Source: an uncultured Eubacteriales bacterium
Lineage (GTDB): Bacteria > Bacillota_A > Clostridia > Christensenellales > Aristaeellaceae
Assembly (NCBI GenBank): GCA_902775835.1
Contig: CACYNZ010000003.1
Span: forward strand, 1-28,483
Length of the DNA: 28,483 nt
Reading direction: 5' to 3'
A program made the translations under genes and the position numbers. Positions 23,725-28,483 of this stretch are shown here, in pieces. How positions within the stretch are numbered: position 1 is the stretch's first letter; each line of letters starts with the position of its first letter. The notes under the pieces are model-generated. The model was not told where the DNA came from. It did not search any database and was given only the letters and a program-made list of their open reading frames with translations.

Positions 23725-25038
23725 ATGCGCAGGGATGGAAGAGCGGATACCGAGCAGAGAAAAATTGAAATCCTGCCGAATTTTGTGGAGTCGGCTGCAG
23801 GCAGCTGCCTGATTTCCACCGGAAAGACACGCGTGATCTGTACCGCCTCAGTGGAGGAAAAGGTTCCGGAATTCCGGCGTGAATCCGGCCTGGGCTGGGT
23901 GACGGCGGAGTATGCCATGCTGCCTGCGTCCACGGGCACACGCAAGCGCCGGGACGGCGCGCAGAAGGACGGGCGCAGCGTGGAGATTCAGCGGCTGATC
24001 GGCCGGAGTCTCAGGCAGGCCGTGGACATGCGTGTACTTGGCCGGCGCACGATTACACTGGACTGCGATGTGCTGCAGGCGGACGGCGGCACCCGCACCG
24101 CCAGCATCAGCGGGGCCATGGTGGCGCTGACCCTGGCCGTGGACAAACTGATCCGGGAGGGCAAGCTGGCCGCGTCGCCGCTGATCCATCAGGTGGCGGC
24201 CATTTCCTGCGGCATGGTGGATGACCATGCCTGCCTGGACCTGTGCTACAGTGAGGACAGCCGCGCCCAGGTGGACATGAATGTGGTCATGAACGAGAAA
24301 GGCGAGTATATCGAGCTCCAGGGCACCGGCGAGGGCCGGGCGTTCACGCCCGCGGAACTGGCCGCACTGACCGGGGAAGCGGAGCAGGGGATCCGGGAAA
24401 TGATGCAGGCCCAGCGCGAAGCGCTCGGGGACGCGGCGAAATGGCTGTGCGCAAAGCCCGTGCTCGTGGCAGCCAGCGGGAACGCGCACAAGATCCGGGA
24501 GCTCCAGTCCATATTTGGAAAGTATTATCAGGTGTGCTCCATGAAGGACTTCGGGTTTGACGAGGACATCGTGGAGGATGCGGATACGTTTGCCGGCAAT
24601 GCCGTGATCAAGGCGGAGGCGGTGTGCAGCGCGCTGGGCCTGCCCACCATCGCGGATGACAGCGGGCTGTGCGTGGATGCGCTGAACGGTGAGCCCGGTG
24701 TGTACAGTGCCCGTTACTGCGGACATCATGGGGACGACGAGGCCAATAATGACCTGCTTCTGGAAAAAATGCAGGGCGTGGAAAGCCGCAGCGCGGCATT
24801 CCACAGCGCGATTGCCATCAAGCATCCGGGCGAGGAGCCGCTGGTGGCCGAGGGCATCTGCCCGGGCGTAATCCTGCATGAGCGCCGTGGCCATGGCGGG
24901 TTCGGATATGATCCCCTGTTCCTCTATGAACCGCTGAACAAGACCTTTGCCGAGGTGACAGAGGAGGAAAAGAACGCGGTGAGCCATCGCGCCAGAGCCT
25001 GTGCCAGGATGCTGGAGATTCTGGAGGCACGCGCATGA
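23725..25038 (+). CDS. Bifunctional RNase PH / RdgB-type XTP/dITP pyrophosphatase (fusion)
   Basis: The product is 437 aa in a single frame from the ATG at 23725, 7 nt after GGAGG. Residues 1 to about 240 are RNase PH: MRRDGRADTEQRK start, GGTRTASISG phosphate-site loop, and the LDLCYSEDSRAQVDMNVVM block with the catalytic Asp residues; it trims tRNA 3' ends using phosphate. Residues about 246-437 are a Ham1/RdgB NTP pyrophosphatase: SGNAHKIREL, ADDSGLCVDALNGEPGVYSARY, GHGGFGYDPLF and SHRARA; it removes ITP, XTP and dITP. In Bacillus subtilis these are adjacent separate genes (rph, ysnA), so the fusion follows a conserved order. No stop or shift is seen at the junction. The stop overlaps the next gene by ATGA. 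Confidence 0.95.
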   Translation: MRRDGRADTEQRKIEILPNFVESAAGSCLISTGKTRVICTASVEEKVPEFRRESGLGWVTAEYAMLPASTGTRKRRDGAQKDGRSVEIQRLIGRSLRQAVDMRVLGRRTITLDCDVLQADGGTRTASISGAMVALTLAVDKLIREGKLAASPLIHQVAAISCGMVDDHACLDLCYSEDSRAQVDMNVVMNEKGEYIELQGTGEGRAFTPAELAALTGEAEQGIREMMQAQREALGDAAKWLCAKPVLVAASGNAHKIRELQSIFGKYYQVCSMKDFGFDEDIVEDADTFAGNAVIKAEAVCSALGLPTIADDSGLCVDALNGEPGVYSARYCGHHGDDEANNDLLLEKMQGVESRSAAFHSAIAIKHPGEEPLVAEGICPGVILHERRGHGGFGYDPLFLYEPLNKTFAEVTEEEKNAVSHRARACARMLEILEARA

Positions 25039-25520
25039 AGGCACTGGTGATGAGCGACAGCCACGGGTCCGTGGACAGCATCCGGTATCTCTGCGGGGAA
25101 GCCTGGAAGCGCACCGGCCCTGTGGACGCCTACTTTCATCTGGGGGACGGTGCCGGGGATTTCCGGGCACTGGAGGCCTTCTTTCACGCGCATGATCCGG
25201 AAGCTGTGCTGGAAAATGTGCGGGGCAACTGCGATTTCTATGCTCCGAATGTGCCGGACCAGAAAACGGTTCGCTTTGGCGGCACCTCCATCCTGCTGAC
25301 CCATGGCCATCACCTGTGCGTCAAGCAGGGACTGTATCTGCTGGACGATGAGGCGGTGCGTCAGGACTGCAGCATTGCATTGTATGGGCATACGCACGAG
25401 CCGGCCATGGACATGCATTCCGTGCTGATGATCAATCCCGGGTCCGTGCAGGACGGCCGGATTGCATTCCTGGAAGTCACGGAAGGTCGGCCGCGCGTGG
25501 AACTGTGGCATTTTCAGTAA
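25035..25520 (+). CDS. YfcE/MJ0936-family metallophosphoesterase (YsnB-like)
   Basis: The product is 161 aa. The dimetal phosphoesterase motifs are in order: SDSHG (residue 7 on), HLGDG, GNCD, THGH and YGHTH, ending with NPGSV. Family members hydrolyse phosphodiesters such as model substrates in vitro; the physiological substrate is not settled. It overlaps rph-rdgB by four bases, matching the rph-ysnA-ysnB order of Bacillus, and is followed by a terminator. Confidence 0.93.
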   Translation: MKALVMSDSHGSVDSIRYLCGEAWKRTGPVDAYFHLGDGAGDFRALEAFFHAHDPEAVLENVRGNCDFYAPNVPDQKTVRFGGTSILLTHGHHLCVKQGLYLLDDEAVRQDCSIALYGHTHEPAMDMHSVLMINPGSVQDGRIAFLEVTEGRPRVELWHFQ

Positions 25521-25533
25521 TCTCAGAGGACAG

Positions 25534-25561
25534 AAACGTGAAGCTGCGGCTTCACGTTTTT
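25534..25561 (+). terminator. Terminator of the rph-rdgB/phosphoesterase operon
   Basis: An 11-bp stem (25534-25544 with 25549-25559, AAACGTGAAGC and its complement) with a TGCG loop ends in five T residues (25557-25561). It starts 14 nt after the phosphoesterase stop. Confidence 0.9.
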
Positions 25562-25613
25562 GCGTTGGCGGGGAAAAACGGATCATGATTTTCTTACCGC
25601 GAAGCGTAGGCTT

Positions 25614-25642
25614 TTGGGGTTTTCCGCGTCCCCGTGTATAAT
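25614..25642 (+). promoter_or_regulatory. Promoter of the sulfatase gene
   Basis: TTGGGG (25614-25619) and a perfect TATAAT (25637-25642) are 17 bp apart. The leader to the start codon is about 73 nt and shows no clear operator. Confidence 0.7.
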
Positions 25643-25721
25643 GAGGGTACATGCTCTGCGCAGCAATGAAAATGCACAAATGACCGGCGGGAATATGCCC
25701 GTTTTCAGAAAGGAAGCCGTT

Positions 25722-27194
25722 ATGAATCAGCCGAATATCCTTTTTCTTCTCTCGGATGACCAGGGTCCCTGGGCCATGCATTGCGCAGGCACGCCGGAAC
25801 TGATCACGCCGAACCTGGACAGGATTGCCGCGGAGGGCATCCGGTGTGACAGTTTTTTCTGTGCATCGCCTGTGTGCTCTCCTGCGAGGGCATCACTGCT
25901 CACCGGGCGTATGCCGAGCGCACACGGCGTTCTGGACTGGATCCGCTCGGGGAATGTGGATGCGCGGAAGTTTGCAGCTCAGGGCAGGGAAAACCCTTAC
26001 GGCGGATATGCGGATGAAGCGGAGCCCATTGCCTATCTGGAAGGCATGCCCTGCTATACAGATATGCTGGCAGAAGCCGGTTATACATGCGCGCTCAGCG
26101 GAAAATGGCATCTGGGGGACAGCATACGTCCCCAGCACGGGTTCACTTCCTGGTATACCCTTGGCAAGGGCGGATGTTTCTACAATCATCCGGATATCGT
26201 GGAAAACGGGGAAATCCGCGTGTGCCATGGCCAGTATGTCACAGACCTGATCACAGAGCATGCCTGCAGGGATCTGAAAACCCTGGCGGAAGGCGGGAAG
26301 CCCTTCTATCTCAGCGTGCACTATACGGCTCCTCACAGCCCCTGGGAGGCGGACCAGCATCCGAAGAAATGGATCGATGCCTATGAACACTGCAGCTTTG
26401 ACAGCATTCCGGATGTGCCGGACCACCCGGACATGACCACGGGCCCGGTGTATGGGACGGACATGCGGCATGTGAATCTGCGCGGGTATTTTGCCGCCAT
26501 ATCCGCCATGGACGAGGGCATCGGCAGGATACTGGATACACTGGATGCCTGCGGGCTGCGTGAGAATACGCTGGTGATCTTCACCTCAGACAACGGCATG
26601 AGCATGGGACACCATGGCATCTGGGGGAAGGGCAACGGCACTTTCCCCATGAACATGTATGACCAGGCGGTCAAGGTGCCTTTCCTGATGCGCTACCCGA
26701 AGGGCATTACCGGTCCCGGACGGGTGGTCCATGACATGATCAGTGCCTGTGATCTGTTTCCGTTCTTTGCGGAACTGGTCGGAGGTCATGTTCCGGAAGG
26801 CCTTCCCGGTCAGAGCTTTCTGCCGGTGCTGCAGGGCGGGCATTCCCGGCGGGATGAAATCATGGTGTATGACGAGTACGGTCCGGTGCGGATGATCCGG
26901 ACAATGGAATGGAAGTATGTGCACCGTTATCCATACGGTCCCCATGAACTCTATCATCTGACGGAGGATCCGGGCGAGGAGCGCAATCTTGCAGACGATC
27001 CGGGCTTCCAGGAAAGGATCATGGACATGCGCGCACATCTGGAACGCTTCTTTATGCAGTACGCTGATCCGGAAATGGATGGGGTGCGTGAGGGTGTGAC
27101 CGGGTCCGGGCAGTTCTGCCGTCCCGGCATCCATGCTTCCAGACCGGATCCCTATGGACGTGTCCCTGTTACCCGAAAGGAGCTGGACGTGTAA
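25722..27194 (+). CDS. Type I sulfatase, Cys-type formylglycine enzyme
   Basis: The product is 490 aa from the ATG at 25722, with AAAGGA 7 nt upstream; an open frame 54 codons longer starts before the promoter and is rejected. The alkaline-phosphatase-fold metal site begins at LLSDDQG; the active-site signature CSPARASLLTGR holds the Cys that would be oxidised to formylglycine. GKWHLG, HYTAPHSPW and TSDNGMSMGHHG complete the site. There is no signal peptide, so it should act in the cytoplasm on imported sulfated sugars or sulfate esters; the substrate cannot be told. No maturase (anSME or FGE) gene is in the window. It stands alone with its own promoter. Confidence 0.93.
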   Translation: MNQPNILFLLSDDQGPWAMHCAGTPELITPNLDRIAAEGIRCDSFFCASPVCSPARASLLTGRMPSAHGVLDWIRSGNVDARKFAAQGRENPYGGYADEAEPIAYLEGMPCYTDMLAEAGYTCALSGKWHLGDSIRPQHGFTSWYTLGKGGCFYNHPDIVENGEIRVCHGQYVTDLITEHACRDLKTLAEGGKPFYLSVHYTAPHSPWEADQHPKKWIDAYEHCSFDSIPDVPDHPDMTTGPVYGTDMRHVNLRGYFAAISAMDEGIGRILDTLDACGLRENTLVIFTSDNGMSMGHHGIWGKGNGTFPMNMYDQAVKVPFLMRYPKGITGPGRVVHDMISACDLFPFFAELVGGHVPEGLPGQSFLPVLQGGHSRRDEIMVYDEYGPVRMIRTMEWKYVHRYPYGPHELYHLTEDPGEERNLADDPGFQERIMDMRAHLERFFMQYADPEMDGVREGVTGSGQFCRPGIHASRPDPYGRVPVTRKELDV

Positions 27195-27316
27195 GGCGGG
27201 TTTTCGGACCGGATGCAGTGAAACCTTGGCCATCCTGACAGGCATAAGGACGATATTATTTAAAGTAAACAGATAAATGAAAATTGTGCTAGCGCACAGA
27301 AAACTCAGGCGGACAG
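27195..27316. other. Convergent intergenic region
   Basis: No gene is supported. An A/T-rich patch (27253-27285) and a small stem TGTGC/GCACA (27285-27289 with 27294-27298) are present. No clear plus-strand terminator for the sulfatase gene is visible. Confidence 0.5.
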
Positions 27317-27343
27317 AAAACGCCCCCTCGTAAAGAGGGGGCG
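27317..27343 (-). terminator. Terminator of the P1B ATPase gene
   Basis: A 9-bp GC stem (27321-27329 with 27335-27343) with a five-base loop is followed on the minus strand by TTTT (27320-27317). It lies 16 nt after the ATPase stop codon. Confidence 0.82.
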
Positions 27344-27358
27344 GGGAAAACGGTGTTT

Positions 27359-28483
27359 TCAGGATTTCTGCTTCGGGACATACATGGCACGGATAGCGTT
27401 GATGACGGCCAGGACCATGACGCCCACATCGGCAAAGATGGCAAGCCACATGCTGGTCAGGCCCAGTGCTCCGAGGATCAGGCATATGGCCTTTACAGCC
27501 AGGGCAAAGATGATGTTTTCATAGGCAATGCGGACGCACCTGCGTGCAATGCGCACAGCCAGCGGAATTTTCAGGGGATCGTCATCCATGAGCACAATAT
27601 CCGCCGCTTCAATGGCGGCGTCGGAACCCAGGGCACCCATGGCGATGCCCACATCAGCCCGGGAAAGCACCGGCGCGTCATTGATGCCGTCTCCCACAAA
27701 GGCCAGCGTACGGCCTTTTTTCTTTTCCTGAAGCAGCGTCTCCAGTGCGGCAACTTTCTCGTCCGGGAGCAGTTCTGACCGGACTTCGTCAATACCCAGA
27801 AGGTGTCCCACGTGATCCGCCATGCGCCTGTGGTCGCCGGTGAGCATGACGGTGCGGCGGATGCCGCAGGCATGCAGGCCCTTGATGGCATCCGGGGCGG
27901 TATCCTTGATCCGGTCTGCGATCAGGAGATGCCCCAGGTATTTTCCGTCCATGCCCACATGGACGATGGTGCCCACGCTGGAGCACAGTTCACAGGGGAT
28001 ATGCAGGCGTTCCATGAGCTTTTCATTGCCCACGGCGATGAGGTGTCCGTCCACTCTGGACGTGACGCCTTGGCCGGAGTATTCCTGTGTCTCCGTGACT
28101 CTCACAGGATCCGGCGTCCGGCCCCAGGCACGGATCAGGGACTGGGCAATGGGGTGGGAGGAATGGCATTCGCAGTGTGCCGCATACTCCAGGAGCGTCT
28201 CCCGCGGAACCGCGGCATGGTGGACTTCGGCTACTTCGAATATGCCCTGGGTCATGGTGCCGGTCTTGTCAAAGGCCACAATATCCGCCTTGGAAAGGGC
28301 TTCCAGGTAGCTGGAACCCTTGACCAGAACGCCGGCCCGGCTGGCTCCGCCGATACCGGCGAAGAAGGTCAGGGGGATGGAGATCACAAGGGCGCAGGGG
28401 CAGGAGATGACCAGGAAGGTCAGGGCGCGCATGACCCAGTCCAGGGTGTCCGGAGTCATCCCGAGCAGCAGACGGATCAGGGG
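27359..28483 (-). CDS. P1B-type heavy-metal-exporting ATPase (Zn/Cd/Pb group), N-terminus outside the window
   Basis: About 374 residues of the C-terminal part are present; the frame is open to the right edge, so the gene starts beyond 28483. It pumps divalent metal ions out of the cytoplasm using ATP. The CPC metal-binding motif in SCPCALVISIP, the phosphorylation site DKTGTMT (Met instead of the usual Leu), the HP motif in SSHPIAQSL, TGDHRRMAD and GDGINDAPVLSRADVGIAMG appear in order. The last helices carry a Lys (ALAVKAICL) and an Asp (FADVGVMVLAVINAIR) at the positions typical of ZntA/CadA (P1B-2), which favours Zn, Cd or Pb over copper. Any N-terminal metal-binding domain is not visible. 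Confidence 0.93.
   Translation of the reverse strand, partial: PLIRLLLGMTPDTLDWVMRALTFLVISCPCALVISIPLTFFAGIGGASRAGVLVKGSSYLEALSKADIVAFDKTGTMTQGIFEVAEVHHAAVPRETLLEYAAHCECHSSHPIAQSLIRAWGRTPDPVRVTETQEYSGQGVTSRVDGHLIAVGNEKLMERLHIPCELCSSVGTIVHVGMDGKYLGHLLIADRIKDTAPDAIKGLHACGIRRTVMLTGDHRRMADHVGHLLGIDEVRSELLPDEKVAALETLLQEKKKGRTLAFVGDGINDAPVLSRADVGIAMGALGSDAAIEAADIVLMDDDPLKIPLAVRIARRCVRIAYENIIFALAVKAICLILGALGLTSMWLAIFADVGVMVLAVINAIRAMYVPKQKS

Noticed and set aside
23848..25170. 440-codon minus-strand open frame opposite rph-rdgB
   Set aside because: It is fully antisense to a well-supported bifunctional enzyme; no motifs are seen.

Overview
The window comes from a GC-rich member of the Bacillota, most likely an anaerobic Clostridia-type gut bacterium. 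The evidence is the Bacillus/Clostridium order of the ribosomal protein cluster (S10 to L36 with secY-adk-map-KOW-infA inserted), strong AGGAGG ribosome binding sites, zinc-type S14 and L36, a RNase PH/RdgB/YfcE cluster, and large secreted TPR and PQQ-propeller proteins with Pro/Thr- or Glu-rich linkers. The species is not identifiable from sequence alone.

Layout. 1-199: two hairpins, one of them the terminator of the next gene. 200-4321 (minus): a giant single-pass membrane protein with more than twenty TPR-like repeats, a Pro-Thr spacer encoded by 42-bp tandem repeats, and a C-terminal DUF6273-like domain. 4434-6564: a complete insertion sequence (2053 bp, one transposase of the IS1634 type, 14-bp inverted ends) flanked by an unusually long 39-bp target duplication that carries the promoter of the TPR gene. 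6565-7015: intergenic DNA with an A-tract-preceded promoter and a structured leader. 7016-19662 (plus): one very long operon of 27 genes, rpsJ-rplC-rplD-rplW-rplB-rpsS-rplV-rpsC-rplP-rpmC-rpsQ-rplN-rplX-rplE-rpsZ-rpsH-rplF-rplR-rpsE-rpmD-rplO-secY-adk-map-KOW-infA-rpmJ, closed by a strong terminator directly after rpmJ. The usual rpsM-rpsK-rpoA-rplQ continuation is absent. 19822-22980 (plus): a membrane-anchored surface protein with two Ig-like repeats and a PQQ-type beta-propeller. 23027-23599 (minus): pgsA. 23725-25520 (plus): a fused RNase PH-RdgB gene overlapping a YfcE-type phosphoesterase. 25722-27194 (plus): a Cys-type sulfatase. 27359-28483 (minus): the C-terminal part of a Zn/Cd/Pb-type P1B ATPase running off the right edge.

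How the genes work together. The central operon builds most of the large-subunit core and part of the small subunit, the Sec translocon channel, nucleotide balance (Adk), N-terminal Met removal (Map) and translation initiation (IF-1). The two large surface proteins on either side of it look like extracytoplasmic scaffolds or sensors of unknown role. The rph/rdgB/yfcE pair does RNA 3'-end trimming and nucleotide-pool sanitation.

I did not find an obviously new multi-gene defence or metabolic system here. The most interesting items are the IS with its 39-bp duplication of a host promoter, the TPR-(PT)n-DUF6273 giant protein, the truncated ribosomal operon, and the rph-rdgB fusion.
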